Source of the DNA: Neoarius graeffei
Lineage: Eukaryota; Chordata; Actinopteri; Siluriformes; Ariidae
NCBI RefSeq assembly: GCF_027579695.1
Contig: NC_083571.1
Span: forward strand, 48,904,390 to 48,968,389
Direction of reading: 5' to 3'
DNA length: 64,000 nucleotides
Part shown: positions 1 to 10,702 of the stretch, one piece after another
Numbering within the stretch: position 1 is the stretch's first letter
Layout of the letters: every line of letters starts with the position of its first letter
Program-made: the position numbers and the translations under genes
Notes under the pieces: generated by a model
Database searches by the model: none
What the model was told of the DNA's origin: nothing
The model's input: only the letters and a program-made list of their open reading frames with translations

Positions 1-1049
1 TACAACAATCTGTAAACGTCTGGGGACTGAGGAGACAAGTTGCTCAAGTTTAGGGATAGGAATGTTAACCCATTCTTGTCTAATGTAGGATTCTAGTTGC
101 TCAACTGTCTTACATAAGTCTTTTTTTGTCATATCTTCCGACTTATGATGCTCCAAATGTTTTCTATGGGTGAAGGATCTGGACTGCAGGCTGGCCAGTT
201 CAGTACCCGGACCCTTCTTCTACGCAGCCATGATGCTGTAATTGATGCAGCATGTGGTTTGGCATTGTCATGTTGGAAAATGCAAGGTCTTCCCTGAAAG
301 AGACATCGTCTGGATGGAAGCATATGTTGCTCTAGAACCTGGATATACCTTTCAGCATTGATGTTGTCTTTCCAGATGTGTAAGCTGCCCATGCCACACG
401 CACTAATGCAACCCCATACCATCAGAGATGCAGGCTTCTGAACTGAGCGCTGATAACAACTTGGGTCGTCCTTCTCCTCTTTAGTCCAAATGACACGGCG
501 TCCCTGATTTCCATAAAGAACTTCAAATTTTGATTTGTCTGACCACAGAACAGTTTTCCACTTTGCCACAGTCCATTTTAAATGAGCCTTGGCCCAGAGA
601 AGACGTCTGCGCTTCTGGATCATGTTTAGATACGACTTCTTTGAACTATAGAGTTTTACCTGGCAACGGCGGATGGCACGGTGAATTGTGTTCACAGATA
701 ATGCTCTCTGGAAATATTCCTGAGCCCATTTTGTGATTTTCAATACAGAAGCATGCCTGTATGTGATGCAGTGCTGTCTAAGGGCCCGAGGATCACAGGC
801 ACCCAGTATGGTTTTCCGGCTTTGGCCCTTACGCACAGAGATTCTTCCAGATTCTCCGAATCTTTTGATGATATTATGCACTGTAGATGATGATATGTTC
901 AAACTCTTTGCAATTCTACACTGTCGAACTCCTTTCTGATATTGCTCCACTATTTGTCGGCACAGAATTAGGGGGATTGGTGATCCTCTTCCCATCTTTA
1001 CTTCTGAAAGCCGCTGCCACTCCAAGATGCTCTTTTTATACCCAGTCAT
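1..1049 (-). pseudogene. Tc1-like transposase, family B, cut by window edge
   Basis: DDE transposase of a Tc1/mariner element, which would cut and paste the element at TA sites. An open frame of 306 residues runs from 1049 down to 129. It has the paired helix-turn-helix region (about residues 25-75) and the catalytic triad in [13 protein letters not shown] and SPIENIW. The frame breaks near 121-135 at a run of seven T, and the C-terminal part continues in another frame to base 1. A 5' UTR of the element reaches about 1073, where an unrelated AT-rich repeat takes over. Tc1 transposases are usually about 340 residues, so only the last few are outside the window. A single frameshift is the only lesion seen. 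Confidence 0.9.
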
Positions 1050-1084
1050 GTTAATGACCTATTGCCAATTGACCAGACGTGGAA

Positions 1085-1240
1085 AAAGTACTGAAAAATT
1101 GTAATTAAGTAAAAGTATCTTTACTTTGCTTAAATTCTACTCAAGTAAAAGTAACTCATCTAAAAATCTACTCAAGTAAAACTAAAAAAGTACTCAATTT
1201 AAAATGTACTTTGAGTAAAAGTTACTTAGTTACTTTCAAT
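1085..1240. repeat. AT-rich repeat with AAGTAAAAGTA motifs
   Basis: The motif AAGTAAAAGTA and its complement recur here with small changes (for example near 1107, 1142, 1173 and 1215). Clusters like this are often subterminal repeats of non-autonomous hAT-type elements in fish, but I see no second end, so the class is a guess. Confidence 0.4.
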
Positions 1241-1448
1241 TATTTGATGTAAAAAAAGAAAGGACAAGTCATAAATCAAATTGTTTTTAATGAACTATTA
1301 GTCCACATAATAACCTTTCAGGCAGTATAATGTATAATGCTTTGTTTGGACTACCCCATAAAACATTTTCAAGTACAAGTGGCATAACTTGTAAATTCTA
1401 TCATCCATTTTTTTCTTTACTGACAAACGCCTGCTATTTTTATGCATA

Positions 1449-1449
<1 letters not shown>

Positions 1450-1483
<34 letters not shown>
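1450..1483. repeat. (TA)n microsatellite
   Basis: About 17 perfect TA units in an AT-rich stretch. Confidence 0.95.
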
Positions 1484-1485
<2 letters not shown>

Positions 1486-1624
1486 CGAGCCTCTCAATAA
1501 GGCAATTTTTCTATACTTTTTCATGGTAGATAATGCAAATAGCCCTCTGTATTTAATCCTTCGTTTGTCTAACTTGTATTTTAGTTTTATTTGTTATCTG
1601 TTTGACATTTTCTTGCTACTGTAA

Positions 1625-1706
1625 CACGTGAATTTCCCAGATGTGGGATGAATAAAGTGAATCTAATCTAATCTAATCTAATCTAATCTAATCTAATCTA
1701 ATCTAT
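1625..1706 (+). repeat. LINE 3' tail with (AATCT)n
   Basis: The sequence ends in GGGATGAATAAAGTG followed by about nine ATCTA units. This is the usual look of the 3' end of fish CR1/L2-type LINEs, where the tail is a short tandem repeat. No coding part is recognisable upstream (1500-1620), so this is probably a heavily 5'-truncated copy. Confidence 0.5.
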
Positions 1707-1757
1707 TAAAGCCACTAAAGCAGACTTACTAAATGACACATATGAAATGTAAACCAA

Positions 1758-2667
1758 CAGATCTCCTCTAGAGCAGTGATGTTTTGGGGCTGTCGCTGGG
1801 CAACACGGACTTTCAACTCCCTCCAAAGATTTTCTATGGGGTTGAGATCTGGAGACTGGCTAGGCCACTCCAGGACCTTGAAATGCTTCTTACGAAGCCA
1901 CTCCTTCGTTGCCCAGGCGGTGTGTTTGGGATCATTGTCATGCTGAAAGACTCAGCCATGTTTCATCTTCAATGCCCTTGCTGATGGAAGGAAGTTTTCA
2001 CTCAAAATTGCACGATACATGGCCCCATTCATTCTTTCCTTTACACGGATCAGTCGTCCTGGTCCCTTTGCAGAAAAATGGCCCCAAAGCATGATGTTTC
2101 TACCCCCATGCTTCGCAGTAGGTATGGTGTTCTTTGGATGCAACTCAGCATTCTTTCTCCTCCAAACATGACAAGTTTAGTTTTTACCAAAAAGTTCTAT
2201 TTTGATTTCATCTGACCATATGACATTCTCCCAATCCTCTTCTGGATCATCCAAATGCTCTCTAGCAAACTTCAGACGGGCCTGGACATGTACTGGCTTA
2301 AGCAGGGGGACACGTCTGGCACTGCAGGATTTGAGTCCCTGGCGGCGTAGTGTGTTACTGATGGTAGCCTTTGTTACTTTGGTCCCAGCTCTCTGCAGGT
2401 CATTCACTAGGTCCCCCATGTGGTTCTGGGATTTTTGCTCACCGTTCTTGTGATCATTTTGACCCCACGGGGTGAGATCTTGCGTGGAGCCCCAGATCGA
2501 GGGAGATTATCAGTGGTCTTGTATGTCTTCCATTTTCTAATAATTGCTCCCACAGTTGATTTCTTCACACCAAGCTGCTTATCTATTGCAGAGTCAGTCT
2601 TCCCAGCCTGGTGCAGGTCTACAATTTTGTTTCTGGTGTCATTTGACAGCTCTTTGGTCTTGGCCAT
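1758..2667 (-). pseudogene. Tc1 transposase, family A copy 1, broken
   Basis: The start codon is at 2665-2667 and the N-terminal helix-turn-helix part reads to about 2410. The frame then shifts twice (near 2410 and near 2150-2170). The first catalytic aspartate is in WSDEIK. The second half lies in another frame and the C-terminal end, including the third catalytic residue, is largely missing because the element is truncated at 1758. It cannot make an active transposase. Confidence 0.88.
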
Positions 2668-3033
2668 AATGGAGTTTGGAGTGTGACTGTTTGAGGTTGT
2701 GGACAGGTGTCTTTTATACTGATAACGAGTTCAAACAGGTGCCATTAATACAGGTAACGAGTGGAGGACAGAGAAGCCTCTTAAAGAAGTTGTTACAGGT
2801 CTGTGAGAGCCAGAAATCTTGCTTGTTTGTAGGTGACCAAATACTTATTTTACCGAGGAATTTAACAATTAATTCATTAAAAATCCTACAATGTGATTTC
2901 CTGGATTCTTTCCCCCCATTCTGTCTCTCATAGTTGAAGTGTACCTATGATGAAAATTACAGGCCTCTCTCATCTTTTTAAGTGGGAGAACTTGCACAAT
3001 TGGTGGCTGACTAAATACTTTTTTGCCCCACTG
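1758..3033 (-). mobile_element. Tc1 element, family A copy 1 (3'-truncated)
   Basis: First of five copies of one Tc1 family whose intact ends read CAGTGGGGCAAAAAAG. The outer end on the right (3010-3033) is followed by TA. The other end is lost: similarity begins abruptly at 1758 inside the transposase C-terminal coding region. The family looks like the fish Passport/PPTN type, which I name from memory. Confidence 0.88.
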
Positions 3034-3080
3034 TATTCTCTTTAGAAATACAATTTCAAGCAAAGGCCCATCTCATTTCT

Positions 3081-3437
3081 CATCTCATTATCTCTAGCCG
3101 CTTTATCCTTCTACAGGGTCGCAGGCAAGCTGGAGCCTATCCCAGCTGACTATGGGCGAAAGGCGGGGTACACCCTGGACAAGTCGCCAGGTCATCACAG
3201 GGCTGACACATAGACACAGATACACATTCACACCTACGGTCAATTTAGAGTCACCAGTTAACCTAACCTGCATGTCTTTGGACTGTGGGAGAAACCGGAG
3301 CACCCGGAGGAAACCCACGCGGACACGGGGAGAACATGCAAACTCCGCACAGATAGGCCCTCGCCGGCCCCGGGGCTCGAACCCAGGACCTTCTTGCTGT
3401 GAGGCGACAGCGCTAACCACTACACCACCGTGCCGCC
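3081..3437 (-). mobile_element. tRNA-derived SINE copy 1
   Basis: Minus-strand SINE with a tRNA-like head. On the minus strand the A box (GGTGTAGTGGTTAGC) and B box (GGTTCGAGCCC) sit within the first 70 bases, and the tail is (GAGAT)n-like. It is flanked by a 13-bp direct repeat, CCATCTCATTTCT at 3068-3080 and CCATCGCATTTCT at 3438-3450, with one mismatch. Long readings such as 3103-3459 are accidental. Confidence 0.88.
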
Positions 3438-3450
3438 CCATCGCATTTCT

Positions 3451-3907
3451 GATAAACAAAAAGATTTCAATACACTGGTTTATGTGTTACCCTATATACC
3501 AAGACAAAAGGAATATTTAAACAAACATATAGTTTGTACACAGTCCTTCTAAAATTGTTTGAAAGATCACAAATTTTAGGTATGCAGATTATTTTTATGT
3601 GTGCAAGAATATAAAGGGTAGGGATTTACACAGACAAAATTTCCAAAATTTGTTAGCGCCTCACTCACAAATGGCCTTCTTTCCCAGTCACTGACCTTTG
3701 GTGGAATGATTGTGCCATTTCAATGGATTTGAAAAGTGCTTCCCATTTTTTCCTACTTGTGCAAAGGGGATGTGGTCAAGCAGAGGCTGTGGATCAATAA
3801 AGGAGACACAAACACAGGCACACACCGGGTTCTATATTAGTATTTTGCATAAACTTTACCCTGCTCAAAGCACCTGGAGTGCCAGATTTTACTAGCTTCT
3901 GTTCATA
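3451..3907. other. No recognisable feature
   Basis: I see no gene, repeat end or inverted repeat I can name in this AT-rich stretch. Confidence 0.5.
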
Positions 3908-4390
3908 CACTCACCAGCCACTTTATTACGAACTGCCATTGCTCTCAGAACAGCCTCAATTCATCATGGCATGGTGCCTCACATTCCTGTTCTTTGGTGA
4001 CAGACAGGAGTGGAAGCTAATTTGGCTGAAGCTTAAGCACCTCATTTAATTTGCTGTGTTGTACGTTGTAAGCTGCTTTTTTGCTCACCAGAGTAAAGAA
4101 TTTCTGCTCACCACAGTCAAGAATTATCTTTACTGTCCCCTTTCTGTCAGGTTTTCCACATCATTGTGTATAAACTCAAAAGATTACTGTGTGTGAAAAT
4201 CCCAGATCAGCCTCTAAAAATTCTCAAACCAGCTCATCTGGCACCAGCAACCATACCATCATCACTGAGATCACAGAGATGACTTTTTTTCTCAATTCTG
4301 AAGTTTGACCTGAATACTAAGAAGCTCTTATTTGTATGTGCATGATTTTATGCATTGAGCTTCTGCCACATGTTAGCTTAGTTCTTGTTC
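3908..4390 (-). mobile_element. Old Tc1 remnant, family C (block X1)
   Basis: It begins with TCACCAGCCACTTTATTA, a terminus shared with a common fish Tc1 family. Decayed pieces of its minus-strand transposase region follow, for example around 4195-4260 (GTGTGTGAAAATCCCAGATC ... CATCTGGCACCA). Most of the middle is deleted. The same pieces recur at 4869-4998 and 7690-8230. Confidence 0.6.
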
Positions 4391-4556
4391 CAAGTCATCC
4401 TACAGAAACAAATAAGATATGGTACTCCAGGAGTTTTGAGTAGCCTAATGCAAAATTTATGCAAAATAATATTTTCCTAAAAAAAAAAAAGGCCAAAACC
4501 CCTGTAATTGGATTCAAGGCACTTTACACAGTGTTACAACCACTGAAATAACCACT
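4391..4556. repeat. Block X tail, shared with 8231-8395
   Basis: This non-coding stretch matches 8231-8395 closely, for example GGATTCAAGGCACTTTACAC in both. It is part of the locally repeated X/Y block. Confidence 0.75.
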
Positions 4557-4607
4557 TAAATTACTATTAAATTACATATGCTTGAACAGTATATTATTAT
4601 TATTTTT

Positions 4608-4868
4608 TTAGAACAATTTCCTCTTAAAATAAAATCTGCACATTTAACAGTTCAAACGGAGATATTATTAATGTTTTGTCCCATTATGTTTACTGTGTCT
4701 CACTGCTGAAAATTAAAAGCTCTTAATCCTGAAAGTCAATCAAACAATATTAATCTCCTGAAGGAGTCCCAATCTTGAAACAAATGCCATGCTGAATAAA
4801 ACCTATATATATTTCTAAATTTAATTTTTAAACTTTGTTACAGGCTGTCATCTGAGGCAAACTTATTG
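4608..4868. repeat. Block Y1, shared with 7158-7560 and 14347-14513
   Basis: It matches 7158-7325 and 7440-7560 in the same orientation; copy Y2 has an extra segment of about 120 bases between them. The last part, TTTAAACTTTGTTACAG then CTGTCATCTGA, also recurs at 14355. The block function is unknown. Confidence 0.75.
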
Positions 4869-4998
4869 CTTTTCTGCTCACCACAGCTGAAAGAATTATT
4901 GTTACTATAGCCTTTCTATCAGATTTTTCTCATCATTGTGTATAAACTCAAGCAATTGCTGCATGTGAAAATCCCAGATCAGCAAACCAGCTCATCTG
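4869..4998 (-). mobile_element. Old Tc1 remnant, family C (block X2, truncated)
   Basis: It repeats the 4085-4235 and 7930-8090 segments (from TTCTGCTCACCACAG to CAGCTCATCTGG). It stops at 4998, where the family A Tc1 copy 2 begins, so the two are joined end to end. Confidence 0.6.
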
Positions 4999-5652
4999 GC
5001 CCCAAAGCATGATGTTTCCACCCCCATGCTTCACAGTAGGTATGGTGTTCTTTGGATGCAACTCAGCATTCTTTCTCCTCCAAACACGACAAGTTGAGTT
5101 TTTACCAAAAAGTTCTATTTTGGTTTCATCTGACCATATGACATTCTCCCAGTCGTCTTCTGGATCATCCAAATGCTCTCTAGCAAACTTCAGACGGGTC
5201 TGGACATGTACTGGCTTAAGCAGGGGGACACGTCTGGCACTGCAGGATTTGAGTCCCTGGCGGCATAGTGTGTTACTGATGGTAGCCTTTGTTACTTTGG
5301 TCCCAGCTCTCTGCAGGTCATTCACTAGGTCCCCGCATGTGGTTCTGGGATTTTTGCTCACCGTTCTTGTGATCATTTTGACCCCACAGGGTGAGATCTT
5401 GCGTGGAGCCCCAGATCGAGGGAGATTATCAGTGGTCTTGTATGTCTTCCATTTTCTAATTGTAGTGTATTTGCACACTAGTGAACTATTTAAGCAGACA
5501 ACTGGAAGAACACGAAGGCAGATATGCAAGAGAACACGAACTGGAGTTTATTGTTAACCAAAGCCACTGTACATAGTCAGCTCTACCTATCCACGGCAGG
5601 TGCAAGAGAGGGGCACCCTAGTGGCGCAGTACCTTTTGTACCTTACGCAGCT

Positions 5653-6265
5653 GGGCCATAGAAGGTTCACGCTGCATGCTGCACGCTACACGCGTGTAAA
5701 GAAAAGTGGACAAACGTAGCATGACTTGCTCTGGGCCATAGAACGGCGTTCACGTTGCACGCTGCACGCTGCACACTTCACGCGTGAAGCGAGAAATGAA
5801 CATGCACACTTTTTTCTAGGCGTGAAGATGGAAATTCCAGTCAATGCATGCGGTCACCGCCGCGCCAGCCAATCAGAACGGGTCTAGGGAGATAACTCTA
5901 TGCTTTCAGGGGAAAACTTCAGAAAAAATATAATTGAATGGTATAATTGAAAAATAGTTCTTCATCGGGATTGTCAAGCAGATTATAGAATGTTCGGTGA
6001 AATTCACCACGGGTTTCTCTCAGAAGGAAGTGTTCTCGGCTCCAAATTCTGTTCCTTTTTCTCTTCCTCTGTCTCAGTAAAAGCAGAATGAGGCAATCGT
6101 CGTCATCCGAAGAGTCCATATTGTTGGTTACTCGGTCAAAGTAGAACAGACGCAACACGTGAACATCCAAGCATGAAGTTTAATGGCCCAGGGTCCGGTT
6201 CTTCACGTGAACGTGTAGCGTGTAGCATGCAGCATGCAGCGTGCAGCATGAACCTTCTATGGCCC
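5653..6265 (-). mobile_element. PIF/Harbinger-like non-autonomous element
   Basis: The ends form an inverted repeat, GGGCCATAGAAGGTTCA at 5653 and its complement ending at 6265. Runs of GCACGCTGC-type motifs lie inside each end. A second copy of the left end lies at 5733. The palindrome extends outward to AGCT on both sides, so the exact boundary and target duplication cannot be fixed. The coding remnant at 5919-6119 supports the Harbinger class. Confidence 0.65.
5919..6119 (-). pseudogene. Harbinger transposase N-terminal fragment
   Basis: A 66-residue reading begins MDSSDDDD, continues through a basic stretch (RQRKRKRNR) and reaches RGEFHRTFYNLLDNPDEELFF. This arrangement of an acidic start, a basic patch and a G-E-F-H segment before a helical D-P-E motif resembles the N-terminus of HARBI1-type nucleases. 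The catalytic domain is absent, so this is a deletion derivative. Identification is by pattern only. Confidence 0.55.
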
Positions 6266-6873
6266 AGCTGCCTCAGAGAACAGCCATTGAGAACTCATCT
6301 TTCACCAGTACCAAAATAAAAGTAAATCTCACCAAATAATAGTATTATATTTCTGTGTTGGGACACCACACTAATAATTGCTCCCACAGTTGATTTCTTC
6401 ACACCAAGCTACTTACCTATTGCAGATTCAGTCTTCCCAGCCTGGTGCAGGTCTACAATTTTGTTTCTGCTGTCCTTTGACAGCTCTTTGGTCTTGGCCA
6501 TAGTGGAGTTTGGAGTATGACTGTTTGTTTGAGGTTGTGGACAGGTGTTTTTTATACTGATAATGAGTTCAAACAGGTGCCATTAATACAGGTAACGAGT
6601 GGAGGACAGAGGAGCCTCTTAAAGAAGTTGTTACAGGTCTGTGAGAGCCAGAAATCTTACTTGTTTGTAGGTGACCAAATACTTATTTTACCGAGGAATT
6701 TACCAATTAATTCATTAAAAATCCTACAATGTGATTTCCTGGATTCTTTCCCCCCATTCTGTCTCTCATAGTTGAAGTGTACCTATGATGAAAATTACAG
6801 GCCTCTCTCATCTTTTTAAGTGGGAGAACTTGCACAACTGGTGGCTGACTAAATACTTTTTTGCCCCACTGTA

Positions 6874-7139
6874 GGTGCCCGGACTTGTGGCCAACATAAA
6901 ATTAAGTTAATGCTGTCTAGCAGTACATCTGTATGCACAGTTTTCCATACAATGTTATTTTGGTACCCCAAGTGAATTTCAGCCGATATGAACATGACAC
7001 AACAACAACAATCATGTTTATATAGTGCTTTCCTCACACCCAATGTTGCTGTACAATTATTAGAAAAAAAAATCACTGAAATTGTTTTTGAAGAATTACT
7101 GCAATATCCTTGTTCCTTGTTCTAATAAATATTATTCTG
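6874..7139. other. No recognisable feature
   Basis: AT-rich sequence between the end of Tc1 copy 2 and block Y2. I recognise nothing in it. Confidence 0.5.
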
Positions 7140-7690
7140 TTGTCTCTTAATATTTTTGAGAACAATTTCCTCTTAAAATAAAATGCATCTGTGCACTTTA
7201 ACAATTCAAATGGAGATGCTATTCGTGTTTTGTCCCATTACAGAGACTGTGTCTCACTGCTGGAAGTGAAAATCTCCTAATTCTGAAAGTCAATTAAACA
7301 ATGTTCATCTCTTGAAGGAGAAGCAACAATGAATCAGAGGACCAAGCGGAATACTGGGTAATTCATGACATTGGGTTTGGCCATGACATTTTTCTTTTGC
7401 TTTTGTGGAACAGTACATTTTTAGAACAGTTTCCATGAATCAGACATACATTAATTAATGAAACAAATGTCCTGCTGGATAAAACCTATACATCTGTATG
7501 TTGTCTTCATATATGTCTTTTTTTAAACTTTGTTACAGGCTGTCATCTTAAGCAAACTTATTTGCATTTGTAAAACACAAAGTGCATTTGCCTTTTAAAT
7601 AAATTACTTACCGGTAATCTTTTGGCAAAACAACCAGTGGACAGCTCAGAGTTTAAAAGGGTCAAAGAGATTACATTGTGACTTATTTTG
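7140..7690. repeat. Block Y2
   Basis: Second copy of block Y (compare 4608-4868). Its right half, 7555-7680, also matches 14395-14513, including CAGTGGACAGCTCAG and GGGTCAAAGAGATTACATTG. Confidence 0.75.
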
Positions 7691-8395
7691 AGTAAGAAAG
7701 AAAAGATTCCCCACACTATTATACCAGCAGCAGCAGCCTGGATACATGTCAACAGAAATTAAGATTCGTTAGATCAGGCAACATTTTCCCAAATGTCAGC
7801 TGTTCAGTTTCAATGAGTCCATTCCCACTGTAGTCTCACATTCCTGTTCTTGGCTGACAGAGAGGAGTGGAACCTAATTTGATTGTAGCTTATGCACCTC
7901 ATTTGGTTTGTTGTATTACATGATCAAAGATGCTTTTCTGCTCACCACAGCTGTAAAGAATTATCTTTACTGTAGCCTTTCCGTCAGCTTTTTCCCCCCA
8001 TCATTGTGTGTAAACTCAAGAGATTGCTGTGTGTGAAAATCCCAGATCATCCTCTAGAAATTTTCAAACCAGCTCATCTGGCACCAACAACCATACCATC
8101 ATCACTGAGATCAGAGATCACATTTTTCACCATTCTGATGTTTGATGTGAATACTAACTGAAGTTCTTATCTGCATCTGCATGATTTTATCCATTGAGTT
8201 GCTGCCACATGAATGAGCTTAGTTCTTTTTCCAATTCATCCTACAGAAGCAAATAAGATACAGCACTCCAGGAGCTTTGAGAAACCAAATGCAAAATTTA
8301 TGCAAAATAATATTTTCCTAAAATAAAAAAGAAGAGGCCAAAGCCCCTGAAATTGGATTCAAGGCACTTTACACAGTGTTACAACCACTGAATAT
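7690..8395 (-). mobile_element. Old Tc1 remnant, family C (block X3)
   Basis: The most complete of three decayed copies. It starts in the transposase region (CCCCACACTATTATACCAGC) and includes CATTCCTGTTCTTGGCTGAC near 7840 and the CATCTGGCACCAACAACCAT segment near 8075. From 8231 it runs into the shared block X tail. No open frame of useful length survives. Confidence 0.6.
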
Positions 8396-8439
8396 ATGAA
8401 AATATATATTTAAAAAGTAAGAAAATATAATTATTGTTA

Positions 8440-9390
8440 ATCACTCTGGCTGTTAATCAATTAAAATATTTAATCATGATTCATCATATTATCGCCCATA
8501 GTTAAATTGCGATTAACTCTGATTGATCACAAATTAATCACACATTTTTATCTGTTTTAAATGTACTTTAAAGGGGTATTTTTCAAGTTTTGAGGGAGTA
8601 GGAGTGGACAAATATGCTTGCTTTCTCCAAATATATGTGGCCAGGTCAGGAAGCTGGACACAGCAACAATTATTTTTGTGGGTATTTTTTCCCCCACTGC
8701 ATTAAAAAAAAAATAAAGCTGCATTAACTTTATAATTTTGAGGGTTTAGCACAATTCAGTGTGAACAAATCAATATTGCATTTTCCTCTAGTTCTGTAAC
8801 TTAACTTCCAACCTCAAACTATGCAAGCAAATAAACTAAAACTCAGTGATGTGGACTCTGGACAACAGGAGTGGTGATCTTTAAATAAAGAAAATAAAAA
8901 TACAAAACCCAAATAAATCCATTTGTTCAGCCACACAGCTCAACATTTTCCAGTAAAATGCAATAACTCACTGGTAAATATGCTGTACATTCATGAGCAA
9001 AAACTGCATTTATAAACACTTTTACAGAACTCACAAATTTCTCAGAATTAAACAAATTCTCTCACTTTCACTCCAGTGTGCAGCCTGCACGCGCATGGAT
9101 CTTAACATGTCTTCTTTTCTCCCCTCTGGACAATCAAAAGCATGTAAAAAAAAAAAAAATACACACATTTTATGTAAACAGTCTGAATGCAACAATATAA
9201 GTTGATTCTGTACATCAGAGCACTTTATCATGACTTCCGTTGACATTGCTCACTTGCGCTATGTCACTTCCTGATTTCCCAAACTATGGGGGAGGGGCAC
9301 AGACTGTGCATGCGTTAATCACACATCAAAAAAAATAGTGCCGTTAAAAGGAATTTGTGTGAATGCGTTATTATAGCGTTAACTTCAACG
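8440..9390. repeat. Probable non-autonomous DNA element with GTTAA-rich ends
   Basis: Both ends carry clustered GTTAATC, ATTAATC and CGTTAAC motifs in opposing orientation (8440-8550 and 9310-9390). This is a pattern seen in non-autonomous fish DNA elements. The interior has no reading frame above noise. Ends and class are uncertain. A short (AAT)n follows at 9393-9405. Confidence 0.35.
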
Positions 9391-9483
9391 GCAATAATAA
9401 TAATAATGTACTCAGTATAATATATATACTGTTCCTACTTATTCAGGTGACATAAAGCATACCTAACAACCTGTGTTTTCACC

Positions 9484-9687
9484 ATGCCATGTAGATGTGT
9501 TGCTGATGGGTGCAGCAACACGACAGAAGGTGGATTTACGTTGCATTCATGGCCCAAGAATGTTCAAACTGCAAAGATTTGGATGTGTTTTGTGAGACAT
9601 TCACGGGCACATTGGGCACCTACAAAGTGGTCCTACAAAGGGCTAAAACCTGGGATGGAACGGGACATATTATTGCTCGGGCAGTGA
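9484..9687 (+). pseudogene. THAP zinc-finger N-terminal fragment
   Basis: The reading starts MPCRCVADGCSNTT and continues with a HSWPKN segment and a FVRHSRAHWAPTKWS segment. These are the start, the first Cys pair (C-x4-C), the H-x-W/F-P box and the W-x-P/T region of a THAP domain in order. The closing C-x2-H pair expected soon after is missing, and the frame ends at 9687. THAP domains occur in host genes and in P-element and related transposases. With no downstream catalytic part, I take it as a transposon remnant or decayed first exon. GTAAG at 9971 could be an old splice donor. Confidence 0.55.
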
Positions 9688-9689
9688 CC

Positions 9690-10312
9690 TCCCCATGGCT
9701 GCTGCTAAAACTGGTGACGTCCCGTCCCTTCCCAGGTTTTAGTAATTGCCTGAGCTGAGCAGTAATGGTGGAGTACTCAGTATGGAGAAAATGGAGAATG
9801 AGTGGACCAGCCATCTGATTTCTCCACTGGATCTGCTTGCCTCAGCAGCAATATCGTGCTCTTACATGGAAGAAGCAAATGAATGGAGAACTGAATGAAC
9901 AACTGAAAGTCAGATTGTTTCAAAACATTTGGCCATAAGATCAGCCTTCAAGAAGCGAGAACACAGACAGGTAAGAAGCGACTCTCATTTGGATACAAAA
10001 CAACACTCATTGTTTACCTGCATTTAGATTAATACATGTAACTTGTATTGTGTGTTTAAGTTACAGGTGTAAGATTATTTAATTTGCTTCAGAATGTGAT
10101 TGTCTCAGTTCATCTGATTATTTAATTAGCCTTTTACATTTTATCAGTGAAAATGCATGCATGTAGGTACATGTATGTTGCATAACTTATAACACCTATC
10201 CTGTTTTAATCAGAGTCAACCTATAATCAGTGACGTCAAATCAGTCTTAGTTGAACATACAAGAGTCAAGGATGGAGATACTATCCACTCAGAAATGTAT
10301 TTAAAAATAAAG
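9690..10312. other. No clear feature downstream of the THAP fragment
   Basis: Sequence up to about 9970 may belong to the same decayed transposon as the THAP fragment. From there to the SINE target site I recognise nothing. Confidence 0.4.
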
Positions 10313-10323
10313 GTTCTACTTAT

Positions 10324-10689
10324 GGGCGGCACGGTGGTGTAATGGTTAGCGCTGTTGCCTCACAGCAAGAAGGTCTGGGTTCGAGCCCCGTGGCCGGCGA
10401 GGGCCTTTCTGTGCAGAGTTTGCATGTTCTCCCTGTGTCCGCGTGGGTTTCCTCCGGGTGCTCCGGTTTCCCCCGCAGTCCAAAGACATGCAAGTTAGGT
10501 TAACTGGTGGCTCTAAATTGACCATAGGTGTGAATGGTTATCTGTGTCTATGTGTCGGCCCTGTGATGACCTGGCGACTTGTCCAGGGTGTACCCTGCCT
10601 TTTGCCCGTAGTCAGCTGGGATAGGCTCCAGCTTGCCTGTGACCCTGTAGAACAGGATAAAGTGGCTAGAGATAATGAGATGAGATGAG
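10324..10689 (+). mobile_element. tRNA-derived SINE copy 2
   Basis: A complete copy from GGGCGGCACGGTGG to (GAGAT)n. The A box (GGTGTAATGGTTAGC) and B box (GGTTCGAGCCC) of an RNA polymerase III promoter are at about 10334-10390. It is flanked by a perfect 11-bp duplication, GTTCTACTTAT at 10313-10323 and 10690-10700. This is the best-defined SINE in the window and fixes the family's two ends. Confidence 0.93.
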
Positions 10690-10702
10690 GTTCTACTTAT
10701 CT

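Larger units (their letters stand above)
5461..6370 (-). mobile_element. Solo LTR in a Tc1 element, with nested insert
   Basis: The 910-bp insert starts TGTAGTGT and ends ACACCACA, so it has the TG...CA form with short inverted ends. It is flanked by a perfect 5-bp duplication, CTAAT at 5456-5460 and 6371-6375. On the minus strand it contains an AATAAA signal near 5550, which suggests minus-strand orientation. No gag or pol is present. About 610 bases of its length are a second insertion. Confidence 0.8.
4999..6501 (-). pseudogene. Tc1 transposase, family A copy 2, interrupted
   Basis: The start codon is at 6499-6501. The N-terminal coding part (6371-6501) is separated from the rest (5000-5460) by the LTR insertion. 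The part left of the insertion stays open for about 150 residues and carries the first catalytic aspartate (WSDETKIE). Everything after the [10 protein letters not shown] region is lost at 4999, including the second aspartate and the third acidic residue. Confidence 0.9.
4999..6871 (-). mobile_element. Tc1 element, family A copy 2, split by a solo LTR
   Basis: Tc1 sequence occupies 4999-5460 and 6371-6871, and the two parts are exactly contiguous in the other family A copies. The right end is intact and followed by TA at 6872. The left side is truncated at 4999 within the transposase. The 910 bases between the parts are an LTR-type insertion flanked by CTAAT. Confidence 0.92.

Noticed and set aside
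3103..3520. Long open readings on both strands near 3.1-3.5 kb
   Set aside because: They lie inside a tRNA-derived SINE and follow its repeats; the same readings recur in the other SINE copies.
10324..10400. tRNA-like sequence with A and B boxes
   Set aside because: It is the head of a SINE with flanking duplications and lacks a tRNA acceptor stem, so it is not a tRNA gene.
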